A stretch of DNA of 62,053 bases from an uncultured Ignatzschineria sp. (GTDB taxonomy: Bacteria > Pseudomonadota > Gammaproteobacteria > Cardiobacteriales > Wohlfahrtiimonadaceae): the NCBI GenBank assembly GCA_945639195.1, contig CALZEE010000011.1, positions 1 to 62,053 of the forward strand, given 5' to 3'. The position numbers and the translations under genes are program-made. Below, piece after piece: positions 1 through 7,784 of the stretch; the stretch's first letter is position 1, and each line of letters begins with the position of its first letter. The notes under the pieces were generated by a model. The model was not told the origin of the DNA. It saw nothing but the letters and a program-made list of their open reading frames with translations, and did no database searches.

Positions 1-310
1 CAACGCCGTCAATCGAGAAAGAGAATTCTACGCTTTTTAGGGAAAGATGCAACCCCTTTTTTAAAGTTTTTTCTAAAAAAGTAAAAAAACCTAAAAAACA
101 ACTTATGTATTATAGCCTTAGGTGTAGAGTTTTATTAAGACTATTCATATTCACGATATCAATCCTCTTAAATTACTTCCATATCCGTGCCCGCTCGCCT
201 AAAATGGATCTCGTATTTACGATTCTTTGATTACCTCTCATAGTATTTTGACAACTTAGCAGGTACTTATTGAACCACTTCTTATATATGTCTTTTAAGT
301 AGGAACTACT
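1..310. other. intergenic region upstream of Sel1 lipoprotein
   Basis: No convincing coding frame is visible here. The stretch is AT-rich with several A-runs (about 60-110). A TTGACA hexamer lies at 248-253, but no good -10 box sits 16-18 bases after it, so I do not assign a promoter. A Shine-Dalgarno-like AGTAGGAACT precedes the ATG at 311. Confidence 0.5.
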
Positions 311-1009
311 ATGATTAAGCGAACCCTTATTTTTACCTCTATGACTTTATTGCTCACGGGCTGTCTAAGCATCCCCGACATTCAGAAGCCATCTACAACC
401 CAACCTGTAGAAATCTCTCCACAGCATATTGAGATGGTTCGCGCCCTCAATAGTGAAGAGCTCTCAAAACTTGCTGATCGTGGAGATCAGTTCGCTCAAT
501 ACTATTTAGGCAACAAGTACGCGCAGGGCTCTGAAGTTCCGCAAGATATGACGAAGGCAAAAGCATACTGGGAACAATCTGCAAACCAAGGTAATGGTAA
601 TGCACTATATAACTTAGGAATGAGTTACTTCACAGGCCAAGGATCTACTAAAAGCTTTGAAACAGCGCTTAATTATTTCCAACGCTCAGCTGAAGCAGGC
701 AATACTCGTGCAGCACTTAATGCAGGCTCAATGCTTGAACAAGGACAAGGCGCCATGGTGAATCTTCCCCTTGCTGCGCAATTCTATCAACGTGCAGTTG
801 CTAATCAACCGCACGCTGCATATCGTTTAGGGCTTCTTTATACTAAGAATACTGCGGACTTCCCTGCAGACTATAATCAAGCAGCGCAACTCTTCCAGCA
901 AGCAGCAACACAAGGTGATCGCTTTGCACCGCGCGCATTGAATATTATTCAAAACTATCCAGCAGAACAGGCAGCTGATCTTTTGACGCGCTTAAGTAAT
1001 AGTATTTAG
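311..1009 (+). CDS. Sel1-repeat (SLR) lipoprotein
   Basis: The 232-residue product begins with a lipoprotein signal: charged MIKR, a hydrophobic stretch and the lipobox LLTGC with Cys18 as the acylated residue. It is therefore probably anchored to a membrane facing the periplasm. The remainder holds about four Sel1-like repeats (residues ~58-215) with the A-x-Y-x-LG-x-x-Y and A-x-x-x-Y/W-x-x-x-A-x-x-G-x-A pattern; examples are AQYYLGNKYAQG and ALYNLGMSYFTGQG. Sel1 repeats are alpha/alpha solenoids that mediate protein-protein contacts; no enzymatic motif is present, so the partner is unknown. The gene is monocistronic and converges on argF across a shared terminator. Family assignment is solid; specific function is not. 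Confidence 0.85.
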   Translation: MIKRTLIFTSMTLLLTGCLSIPDIQKPSTTQPVEISPQHIEMVRALNSEELSKLADRGDQFAQYYLGNKYAQGSEVPQDMTKAKAYWEQSANQGNGNALYNLGMSYFTGQGSTKSFETALNYFQRSAEAGNTRAALNAGSMLEQGQGAMVNLPLAAQFYQRAVANQPHAAYRLGLLYTKNTADFPADYNQAAQLFQQAATQGDRFAPRALNIIQNYPAEQAADLLTRLSNSI

Positions 1010-1061
1010 TATAAAACGGTCTATCGTTGACTCGAATCAGAGATGACAAATGATCAATAAC

Positions 1062-1099
1062 AAAAAGCAGAAAGGGATGTTCTCTCTTTCTGCTTTTTT
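1062..1099. terminator. bidirectional intrinsic terminator (Sel1 gene / argF)
   Basis: A 9-bp perfect stem, AGCAGAAAG (1066-1074) with CTTTCTGCT (1086-1094), is flanked by an A-run on the left and a T-run on the right. It can therefore end transcription from the + strand lipoprotein gene and the converging - strand argF gene. Confidence 0.85.
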
Positions 1100-1124
1100 A
1101 ATTCTATACTCTTTACGTTGGGTC

Positions 1125-2126
1125 TTAGCCTAAAGTTGCGACCATCACCGCTTTAATCGTATGCATACGGTTACCTGCTTGTTGGAACTGCACACCTTGC
1201 GCACTTTCAAATACATCTTCTGTGACTTCTACGCCATCCATACCAAATGTTTGGTAGATCCACTCTCCCACCGTTGTTTCACGGTTATGGAATGCCGGCA
1301 AACAGTGCATGAATTTGGTGTTTTTATTGCCGGTCGCACGCATCAATGCTGCGTTTACTTGGAATGGTGTAAGTTGTGTAATACGATCTCTCCATGCATC
1401 TTCCGGCTCACCCATTGAAACCCAAACATCGGTATGAATAAAGTCGACACCTTTCACTGCTTCTTCAGCACTATCTGTAAAGGTTAAGTTTGCACCACTG
1501 ACTTTTGCGAGTTCTTGGCACTGCTTAATTAATGACTCTTCAGGCCAAAGATGTTTCGGCGCCCCCACACGGAAATCAACCCCGAGTTTAGCAGCCATCA
1601 CTAAATGGGAGTTCCCCATATTGTTACGTGCATCACCAAGATAAGCGTAGCTTAAATCCGAGATCGGTTTGTCACAGCTCTCTTTCATTGTTAATAAATC
1701 TGCAAGCATCTGCGTTGGGTGGAATTCATCTGTTAAGCCATTATAAACAGGAACGCCCGCGTAAGCCGCAAGCTCATTCTCTAAAACGTCTTGGCTAAAT
1801 CCACGATAGAGGATTGCATCATACATATCGCCCAATACACGCGCGGTATCTTTCATGGATTCTTTATGGCCGATCTGCGTACCATCACTTCCAAGATAAC
1901 TTGTCACAGCGCCTTGATCTGCAGCTGCTACTTCTGATGCACAACGTGTTCTTGTTGATGATTTTTCAAAGATCAACGCAATGTTCTTCCCTGTTAATCG
2001 TCGTTGCTCTATTCCCGCACGCTTAGCTCGTTTTAAATCTTCAGCAAGATTTACAAAGTAGAGGATCTCATCTTTTGAGAAATCAAGCAGTTTAAGAAAA
2101 TGTCTTTGACGTAAATTAGGTTGCAT
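1125..2126 (-). CDS. argF: ornithine carbamoyltransferase
   Basis: The enzyme condenses ornithine and carbamoyl phosphate to citrulline in the cytoplasm. The 333-residue length is normal. The carbamoyl-phosphate motif STRTR is at residues 57-61, HPTQ at about 137 and the ornithine-loop signature HCLPAFH near 275; the C-terminus [15 protein letters not shown] (here [15 protein letters not shown]) is typical. Sequence alone does not separate anabolic ArgF/ArgI from catabolic ArcB; no arcA or arcC lies beside it, which slightly favours the biosynthetic role. CAGGAG precedes the ATG. A -10-like TATACT (complement of 2144-2149) lies within an AT-rich stretch containing TATTCATAAGAATA, a possible degenerate ARG-box half, but that regulatory reading is weak. 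Confidence 0.93.
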   Translation of the reverse strand: MQPNLRQRHFLKLLDFSKDEILYFVNLAEDLKRAKRAGIEQRRLTGKNIALIFEKSSTRTRCASEVAAADQGAVTSYLGSDGTQIGHKESMKDTARVLGDMYDAILYRGFSQDVLENELAAYAGVPVYNGLTDEFHPTQMLADLLTMKESCDKPISDLSYAYLGDARNNMGNSHLVMAAKLGVDFRVGAPKHLWPEESLIKQCQELAKVSGANLTFTDSAEEAVKGVDFIHTDVWVSMGEPEDAWRDRITQLTPFQVNAALMRATGNKNTKFMHCLPAFHNRETTVGEWIYQTFGMDGVEVTEDVFESAQGVQFQQAGNRMHTIKAVMVATLG

Positions 2127-2248
2127 GCGTATCTCCTGTTCGCAGTATAATATGTTTTATTCTTATGAATATCGCGCTTATTTTAAGCACGTTTTCTCAT
2201 CATATCAGGGATAGAGAACCCTTCCTATATTTTTAGAGGCTACCCGCA

Positions 2249-2902
2249 ATGATTCAACGCTTACTCCTTATTTTATCGTTATCTTTTTTTACTTTGATCT
2301 CTCAGGCTGATGTACTGCCTACTGAAGTAAAGCTCAACTTTGTCGGCCCTTACCAAGTACCGGCATCTATGACCTTTATTCATGGCAACGGGCAATATCA
2401 ACTCGATACTATAGTAAACGTCCCTTTTAAAAACATGCGATTCACAAGCAAAGGGCTTCTCAAGAATAATCGCCTCATTACGCAATCATTCACAGATACC
2501 CGCGGTGGCAAGCCTTATGCGAGCGCAACATTTGATACCCAGAAAAAAGTCATCACTTATGGTCGCAATAAACAAGACCATACAGCGCCTATGACTGCGC
2601 TTGCTCAAGACTTTTTTACAACTGCATGGCAATCGACCCTGAACAAAGCACCGCTCGCTGAAAAACTTCAAACAACTAATGGCAAAAAGGTCTATGAAAG
2701 ACCCGCATTTAAATCGGCAGGTACAATCGATGGCTACGTCAATGGGCAAAAGACAACGATCAACCTCTATATTAGTGGTGAAGGTGATGATCGTGTTGAA
2801 CTTGGTCTCGCACCAAATCATTACTATCTTCCGGCATTAATTGCCTACTATGAAAAAGGTAAACGTTACGAGCTCACGCTTAGAAGCTACACGATAAACT
2901 AA
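2249..2902 (+). CDS. DUF3108-type secreted protein
   Basis: The 217-residue protein starts with a cleavable signal peptide (MIQRLLLILSLSFFTLISQA, cleavage likely after QA, residues 20-21). The mature part is rich in beta-strand and shows the DUF3108 pattern: an initial pole with F-x-G-P-Y-x-V, then a central G-K-K-V-Y-E segment. It is predicted periplasmic. Members of this family have no established biochemical role. It is divergent from argF, with about 120 bases between the two starts, and is followed 60 bases later by another + strand gene, so the two may be co-transcribed. Confidence 0.6.
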   Translation: MIQRLLLILSLSFFTLISQADVLPTEVKLNFVGPYQVPASMTFIHGNGQYQLDTIVNVPFKNMRFTSKGLLKNNRLITQSFTDTRGGKPYASATFDTQKKVITYGRNKQDHTAPMTALAQDFFTTAWQSTLNKAPLAEKLQTTNGKKVYERPAFKSAGTIDGYVNGQKTTINLYISGEGDDRVELGLAPNHYYLPALIAYYEKGKRYELTLRSYTIN

Positions 2903-2962
2903 TCACACGGTATAATAAATCACGACTCACTTCTGCCACTTTGCATAAAAGGTCCTATTTCC

Positions 2963-3574
2963 ATGTTTGAATATCTTTTTACTAGAATCTCCGCCGCTCT
3001 TAATAATAAAGTCGACCTCTATCGTATGGGGACTTTTTACTATGAAGGGAAATATGTTGAAAAAGATCTCGACAAGGCGACTGAATATCTAAAGAAAGCC
3101 ACAAACAAGAAATACACAAAAGCGCTCTATTATCTCGGTCTCATTGAGTTAGAGAAAGGCGAGTCCGCAACAGAGCTCGCATTAGCATTACGTTATTTCC
3201 TCCTCTCTAAAAATGAAGAGCCGAGTGCAAGAGCAGAGATAGAAAAGCTCCAAGAGCGTATTATCGCACTGCCAGATACACCAGAAAATACAAAGCTCCT
3301 CTTTAAAACAGGATATATGTATGCAAATGATGTCATCGTGGGTCTCAATGTTCCTATCGCTGCAAAGTTTTACGAAGCAGCGGCAGCAAGGGGCCATAAC
3401 TATGCACGTGTTGAGTTGGCAAAGCTCCTCACTAAATCACGACCCGGCATTACCAAAGATCTTCCCCGTGCAAAAGCACTTTTAGAACAAGCCGCAAGCG
3501 AAAGCTTTACGCAAGCAAATATTGCGTTGCAAGATTTACTGACAGAACACCCAACATTGAAGGATGATCAATAA
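2963..3574 (+). CDS. Sel1/TPR-like repeat protein, cytoplasmic
   Basis: The 203-residue product has no signal peptide or membrane segment. It carries Sel1-like repeats at about residues 17-50 (YRMGTFYYEGKYVEKDLDKA) and again at 108-190 (FKTGYMYANDVIVGLNVPIA and ARVELAKLLT...). Such alpha-solenoids serve as interaction scaffolds. It is the second Sel1-type protein in 3.5 kb but, unlike the first, lacks a lipobox. It lies just upstream of ssrA on the same strand. No enzymatic residues were recognised. Confidence 0.75.
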   Translation: MFEYLFTRISAALNNKVDLYRMGTFYYEGKYVEKDLDKATEYLKKATNKKYTKALYYLGLIELEKGESATELALALRYFLLSKNEEPSARAEIEKLQERIIALPDTPENTKLLFKTGYMYANDVIVGLNVPIAAKFYEAAAARGHNYARVELAKLLTKSRPGITKDLPRAKALLEQAASESFTQANIALQDLLTEHPTLKDDQ

Positions 3575-3608
3575 GCATTGCCGACAAAGCATGTAAAACA
3601 GTGAGTTC

Positions 3609-3637
3609 TTGCGTAGAACAATAAAAACCCTTATAAT
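3609..3637 (+). promoter_or_regulatory. putative sigma70 promoter of ssrA
   Basis: The -10 box is a perfect TATAAT at 3632-3637, and a weak -35 (TTGCGT, 3609-3614) sits 17 bases upstream. Transcription would begin near 3644, about 11 bases before the mature tmRNA 5' end, leaving a short leader for RNase P to remove. Confidence 0.7.
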
Positions 3638-3654
3638 ACTTTATCAACTTAAAT

Positions 3655-4008
3655 GGGGGCGTTCTTGGATTCGACGAGGATGTTGAAGTTTGAGGTGCAT
3701 GTCGAGAAGGTCGAGAGTCTCGTAAAAACGCGGCAAAATGTTATAATTGCAAACGATAATAACTACGCTTTAGCAGCTTAGGCCGCTAACTGTTCTTAAT
3801 ACTGTGTTCGTTCGGTGTTAACAACAGTCAACTTAAACGAAATAGCTCAATATCATTTCTAGGGGATATTCTGCGAAACTAAACTTAGAACAGCTTTGCG
3901 TCTCCTGCCGGTCGGACGACGTGAAGTTAAATTAAAGATTCGGCTAAACATGTAGTACCAAGAATGGATAGTTTTCGGACGCGGGTTCAAATCCCGCCGC
4001 CTCCACCA
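3655..4008 (+). ncRNA. ssrA: transfer-messenger RNA (tmRNA), complete
   Basis: tmRNA rescues stalled ribosomes and tags nascent chains for proteolysis. The 5' end GGGGGCG (3655-3661) pairs with CGCCTCC (3998-4004) to form the alanine-type acceptor stem, followed by ACCA (4005-4008). The conserved 5' stretch TTCTTGGATTCGACGAGG follows. The tag frame is at 3749-3781 (GCA resume codon to TAG) and encodes ANDNNYALAA, a canonical SsrA degron. The T-arm GGGTTCAAATCCC lies near the 3' end. The last 23 bases double as the attL core of the prophage, which restores an intact 3' end. Confidence 0.98.
3985..4007 (+). other. attL core (end of ssrA)
   Basis: The 23-base segment starting GTTCAAATCCCGC and ending CTCCACC recurs at 44618-44640 with only two mismatches (CGC here, TAC there). 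It marks the left junction of the prophage. Perfect acceptor-stem pairing here, and not in the right copy, implies that strand exchange occurred to the right of the mismatches, within CCTCCACC. Confidence 0.85.
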
Positions 4009-4016
4009 GATACTAT

Positions 4017-4076
4017 AAAAAGCGCTTAATGATGATGAACTCTAATACAGAGATACCTCATTCTTAGGCGCTTTTT
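4017..4076 (+). terminator. phage-supplied terminator after ssrA
   Basis: AAAAAGCGC (4017-4025) pairs with GGCGCTTTTT (about 4067-4076), with further imperfect pairing inside (a TTAATGATGA / TCATTCTTAG region). It lies on the phage side of attL, so it replaces the host ssrA terminator displaced to 44650-44679. Confidence 0.6.
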
Positions 4077-4119
4077 AGTAACTATGATTAAATCTGATTA
4101 ACTTTACTTAATTCTATTT

Positions 4120-4144
4120 TAGTAGTAGTTTTAGTAGTAACTTA
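4120..4144 (+). repeat. arm-type repeats, left end
   Basis: Two TAGTAGTA units start at 4120 and 4132, the second extended as TAGTAGTAACTTA. The same pair with the same 12-base period occurs at 44546 and 44558. An inverted copy (TTACTACTA) lies at about 4161-4169. These look like integrase arm-binding sites on both sides of the former attP. Confidence 0.6.
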
Positions 4145-4180
4145 CAATCTTACTCATTCTTACTACTATAAGTTGAAATC

Positions 4181-5383
4181 ATGGCCAGAATAATTACCCC
4201 ATTAACTCTCAAAGAAATTAGAGACTCTAAACCTCAAGACAAGATGTATCGTCTTTATGATGGTGGTGGGTTGCAGCTGTGCATCTATAAAACAGGCAAG
4301 AAAACATGGCGGCTAGATTACACTGATTTCAACAAAAAAAGAAAGACCCACACTCTCGGTGACTTCCCTGAAATCTCACTCGCTGAAGCTAGAAGATTAA
4401 GAGAAGAATTAAAGCCAGACCTAGAAAGTGGAGAGCATTTATTAAATTCTAAGAACTCATTTATGAGTGTATTTGATGATTGGTATTCACGCTGGGCATT
4501 AACTGTATCGAAAAGGCATGCTAATCGAGCATATAATTCAATGCATGATGATTGTGGAAAAGTCATAGGCAACATGAATATCAATGATATTGAGCCTCGA
4601 CATATTGTATTAGCACTTCAAAAAATAGAAGAACGTGATGCTATTGAGCAATTACTTAAAACTAAGTCTGTCTTGAAGATGTGCTTTGACTTTGCTGTTG
4701 CTCGCGGTCTTTGTACTATTAATCCAGTTTCATCTGTAACGAATAAAGCATTTAAATCGCATACACCGCAAAATCATAGATCGCCCAAAAAGACTGAAAT
4801 CTATAAATTTATAGATGTTTTTAATAATGATCGATTCAGCATGTCAGTAAGATTATGCACTGAGTTTATTCTTAGAAACATTACACGTCCAAGCGAATCA
4901 GTTGAGGCTGAATGGGCAGAATATCATACAGATAGTAAGATGCTCATTATCTCTGCTGAACGCATGAAGATGAAGAGAGATCATATAATCCCTTTATCTA
5001 CTCAGTCTATTGAGATATTAGAAGCAATGTCTAAACTCAGTGCCGGAAATAAGCATATCTTTACTAATCAGAGTTTTACATCGCATATTTCAAGCGTGTA
5101 CCCTCTTCGCATTATTCAGCGTTCCGGGATAGATTCTACAACTCACGGGCTCAGACACTTAGCATCTACAATTCTCAATGAAACCGGCATGTTTAGACCA
5201 GATATTATTGAAGCAGCGTTATCGCATCAAGACAAAAACTCTATACGCGCAGTATATAATCAAGCTCAATATATCGAAGAGCGCCGCGAAATGATGCAAT
5301 GGTGGTCTGACTTCATAGACAAGTGCGATACTAAAGAGAATAATGAAAGAGCGCTGAAAGATGCTGGGGTTTCAATTATATAG
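4181..5383 (+). CDS. int: tyrosine recombinase / phage integrase
   Basis: The 400-residue enzyme catalyses site-specific integration and excision. Residues 1-85 form the DUF4102-type arm-DNA-binding domain of P4-like integrases (YDGGGLQLCIYKTGKKTWRL, then a LGDFPEISLAEAR segment). Residues ~95-180 are the SAM-like core-binding domain. The catalytic set is visible: Arg236 (TRPSE), Lys265, His322-x-x-Arg325 (HGLRH), His349 (LSHQ) and nucleophile Tyr359. The gene lies 170 bases from attL and points inward. Its last 8 bases overlap the end of the converging nsrR gene. This integrase type commonly targets tRNA and tmRNA 3' ends, which matches the insertion site. Confidence 0.96.
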   Translation: MARIITPLTLKEIRDSKPQDKMYRLYDGGGLQLCIYKTGKKTWRLDYTDFNKKRKTHTLGDFPEISLAEARRLREELKPDLESGEHLLNSKNSFMSVFDDWYSRWALTVSKRHANRAYNSMHDDCGKVIGNMNINDIEPRHIVLALQKIEERDAIEQLLKTKSVLKMCFDFAVARGLCTINPVSSVTNKAFKSHTPQNHRSPKKTEIYKFIDVFNNDRFSMSVRLCTEFILRNITRPSESVEAEWAEYHTDSKMLIISAERMKMKRDHIIPLSTQSIEILEAMSKLSAGNKHIFTNQSFTSHISSVYPLRIIQRSGIDSTTHGLRHLASTILNETGMFRPDIIEAALSHQDKNSIRAVYNQAQYIEERREMMQWWSDFIDKCDTKENNERALKDAGVSII

Positions 5384-5849
5384 CCCTAAAATCATTTTTT
5401 TTGTTAATAGCATCTGATATAGGAATCTTAATGATATTAGAGATTGGTGCTCTGACGATGTCTGATAAGGTATAACGATCCAATTCTCTATAAAAACTAT
5501 TCAACGCATCCTCTAAAATAGATCCGAGCATACAGCTAGGAAACAAAACACAGGGCGGTTCATGGCAATTTATCAAGCTTTTCTCATTGCTCGTATGCAT
5601 TTCTAGAGCTTTAATTGTACTTCCAAGCGGATACTCATCTAAAGAAAACGCTAGCTTAACGCCCCCTGTTTTCCCTCTAGTTGTCAGTAACCACTTCTTC
5701 GTTGATAAAAAATGGACAACTTTTACTAAGTGATTTTTCGAAACCAGTAAAGTATCTGCAAGTTGGGATATAGTTAGTTTTTCTTCAGGTTGACTGCTTA
5801 ATAAAAGCAATACTCGTATCCCTAAGTCTGTAAATTTATTTAATTGCAT
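5376..5849 (-). CDS. nsrR: NsrR-type Rrf2 family nitric-oxide-sensing repressor
   Basis: Rrf2 regulators bind DNA as dimers through an N-terminal winged helix. In NsrR a [4Fe-4S] or [2Fe-2S] cluster reacts with NO and releases the operator. Starting at the ATG at 5849 (strong GGAGGG upstream; an upstream TTG is less likely) gives 157 residues opening MQLNKFTDLGIRVL, as in known NsrR. The helix-turn-helix is near residues 26-48 and the wing TTRGKTGGVKL at 56-66. The cluster ligands Cys95, Cys100 and Cys106 have the NsrR spacing C-x4-C-x5-C. It sits directly downstream of hmp, whose promoter carries a perfect NsrR-like palindrome. It lies inside the prophage. Confidence 0.85.
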   Translation of the reverse strand: MQLNKFTDLGIRVLLLLSSQPEEKLTISQLADTLLVSKNHLVKVVHFLSTKKWLLTTRGKTGGVKLAFSLDEYPLGSTIKALEMHTSNEKSLINCHEPPCVLFPSCMLGSILEDALNSFYRELDRYTLSDIVRAPISNIIKIPISDAINKKNDFRAI

Positions 5850-5921
5850 GATATCTATCCCTCCTCTGTTACGCAATTAAGGGTAATATATCATGCAATC
5901 TTCATGTCATATAATCCATTA

Positions 5922-7121
5922 CTAGATATTACCAGTATTAAATCGTTCCATATGTATTTGAGATTCAGGAATCCCATATTCTTTCAATGTCGCTATTTGC
6001 TGCAATACAAATGGATCAGGGCCACAAAGATAATAATCAGCATCTTTAGGTAACAATCTTTGATCTACCTCCGTCAAATTCAATCTGCCGATCTTATCCG
6101 ACTTGATACCCTCAATGTTATTCTCTTCACAAGCCAGATAAGTTTGAAGTTGAGGTAAATGTTTTTTAAATTCAAGAACCTCCGCATTTAATGCCAACAC
6201 TTTATCGCTACGACAGGCATGGATAAACGATACATCTAAGGAATACTCTGATTGGCTCAGCTCGCCTAGCATAGCAATCATAGGAGTTATACCTACTCCA
6301 GCACTAATAAAAACATTTTTATGATTCGTATCTCTTAAGAAAAAAACACCGTTAGGGGCTGATAATTCAACAGCATCACCAATATTTATTTCATTATGTA
6401 AAGTTTTAGAAACATACCCTCCCTTGGTCTTTCCATTGGCATCTTCGCGCTTTACCGAAATTCTATAACGATCATCAAGACCGCAATGCGAGAGCGTGTA
6501 TTGCCTTATTTGTTTAAAGCCTAATTCGGGTACATTTAAACGAATAGAGACATATTGACCTGGCTTATGAGGTAGAACTGGTTGCTTATCAATCGGCTCG
6601 AGATAGAAAGATGTTATTTCATCACTCTCCTCTATTTTCTCAGCAATTAAAAACTCACGCCACCCACTCCATCCATTATTTGTAGCTTCAAGCTCAAGGT
6701 ACCTAGCTTTTTCACCTTCTATTAAAATATTAGCAAGCTGGATATAAGCTTTTTCCCAGGCTTTAATGAGCTCGCTTTCAATCGACACGTTTAATACTTC
6801 GCTAATGGACGCTAATAAATTTTCACCTACAATACTATATTGTTCCGGTTGAATATTAAGACTTACGTGCTTAGTAATAATTTGATTTACGGCATCTCCC
6901 AAAACTGCAAGGTTTTCAATATTTTCAGCATATGCTAAAACTGCAGAAGCCAAGGCTTTAGCTTGATCTCCGGTTCGCTGATGCCCCATATTAAAAATAG
7001 CTTTAAGCTCTGGATTTAAACGCAACATTCTCTCATAGAAATAACCAGTTAAAGCTGTTCCATTTTCTCTTAGCGTCGGGATAGTGTCTTTGATAAATTG
7101 TAAATCTACTGACGTTAGCAT
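5922..7121 (-). CDS. hmp: flavohemoglobin, NO dioxygenase
   Basis: Hmp converts NO and O2 to nitrate using NAD(P)H. The 399 residues match the family length. The globin domain (1-140) has Tyr29, Gln53 and proximal His85, numbered exactly as in E. coli Hmp, and the FEMLOCK-like motif KHVSLNIQPEQYSIVGE. The FAD-binding domain (~150-260) has PGQYVSIRL and RQYTLSH; the NAD domain (~265-399) has AGVGITPM and the YLCGP motif. The gene is 72 bases upstream of nsrR on the same strand, so the two probably form an autoregulated operon. The ATG is preceded by AGGAGAG. Its presence within a prophage, between integrase and tail fibre, is unusual. Confidence 0.95.
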   Translation of the reverse strand: MLTSVDLQFIKDTIPTLRENGTALTGYFYERMLRLNPELKAIFNMGHQRTGDQAKALASAVLAYAENIENLAVLGDAVNQIITKHVSLNIQPEQYSIVGENLLASISEVLNVSIESELIKAWEKAYIQLANILIEGEKARYLELEATNNGWSGWREFLIAEKIEESDEITSFYLEPIDKQPVLPHKPGQYVSIRLNVPELGFKQIRQYTLSHCGLDDRYRISVKREDANGKTKGGYVSKTLHNEINIGDAVELSAPNGVFFLRDTNHKNVFISAGVGITPMIAMLGELSQSEYSLDVSFIHACRSDKVLALNAEVLEFKKHLPQLQTYLACEENNIEGIKSDKIGRLNLTEVDQRLLPKDADYYLCGPDPFVLQQIATLKEYGIPESQIHMERFNTGNI

Positions 7122-7130
7122 TACTCTCTC

Positions 7131-7159
7131 CTTAAGATGTATTTAAAATACATCTTAAG
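7131..7159 (-). promoter_or_regulatory. NsrR operator overlapping the hmp promoter
   Basis: This is a perfect 29-bp inverted repeat: CTTAAGATGTATTT, one central base, then its exact complement. It contains the known NsrR pattern AAGATGYATTT-N-AAATRCATCTT. It lies 10 bases upstream of the hmp ATG. A plausible promoter reads TTGTAT, 17 bases, TAAGAT, so the -10 would lie inside the operator and bound NsrR would block RNA polymerase. Regulation by NsrR follows from family knowledge; binding is inferred. Confidence 0.85.
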
Positions 7160-7233
7160 GGGTTGAAAGAAAAAATACAATAGTAATACCTCTAAATATC
7201 TGAGTATCACATACTCAACTCCACTTACTTGAG

Positions 7234-7611
7234 CTATTTGTTATTCCTCTCCACTTCTCGAGCAATCGCCACGCTTCCTATTACCTCCCCACCATCATTT
7301 TTAATTAAAGCGAAACTCATTTCCACATAAATACGCTTCTCAGCATTTTTATGTAAAGCTCGCGTTAATGTTGGTTTTCCGGACAATTTAAGCTCTCCAC
7401 TCTGGATCGCTAAGTTAAAACCATGCCAATGGGCTTTACGTGCCTTTTCGGGAATTATAATATCCATACTCTCGCCTATAACCTCTTCTTTAGAGAAACC
7501 AAACAGCCTACTGGCGGCAGCATTCCAGCGTTGAATTTTCCCGGTAATATCTGCATAAATTAACGCATCTCCCATTTGGTCCAAAATGTATTCTGAAAAC
7601 TTATTATCCAT
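7234..7611 (-). CDS. single-domain PAS sensor protein
   Basis: The 125-residue protein is almost entirely one PAS fold: ILDQMGDALIYADITGKIQRWNAAASRLFGFSKEEVIG, then a central E-x-A-R-x-A-H segment and a C-terminal strand IGSVAIAREVER. There is no output domain, so it would act by protein-protein contact or as a small ligand (heme, FAD, gas) sensor. It lies upstream of hmp on the same strand. Its own leader holds a sequence resembling one NsrR half-site (ATACATCTAAG, complement near 7652-7662). A role in NO or redox signalling is inferred from position only. Confidence 0.8.
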   Translation of the reverse strand: MDNKFSEYILDQMGDALIYADITGKIQRWNAAASRLFGFSKEEVIGESMDIIIPEKARKAHWHGFNLAIQSGELKLSGKPTLTRALHKNAEKRIYVEMSFALIKNDGGEVIGSVAIAREVERNNK

Positions 7612-7715
7612 CCTACTCCTCCTTTTTATAAAATCTTCTCTACTTAGATGTATCTCTCAATTCTGGACGCCCCTTTAGTAAAATTTAAGCATGTGAATGA
7701 CACTATTTTAAATAC

Positions 7716-7735
7716 ATACGTTCAAATGAACGTAT
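7716..7735. promoter_or_regulatory. 20-bp inverted repeat, possible operator
   Basis: ATACGTTCA, two bases, TGAACGTAT forms a perfect dyad in the divergent gap between the PAS gene (-) and the phnD-like pseudogene (+). There is no T-run, so it is not a terminator. An unidentified regulator is the likeliest reading. Confidence 0.45.
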
Positions 7736-7784
7736 TTCTTGTAAGATGTAGCATATGCAAATTAAAAATTAAAGGCTCAACAAT

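Noticed and set aside
248..276. TTGACA as promoter for the Sel1 gene
   Set aside because: No acceptable -10 box at 16-18 bases; the nearest AT-rich hexamers are at the wrong spacing.
5850..5921. Second NsrR site directly upstream of nsrR
   Set aside because: Only an AAGATTGCAT half-like match is present, with no second arm; nsrR is better explained by read-through from hmp.
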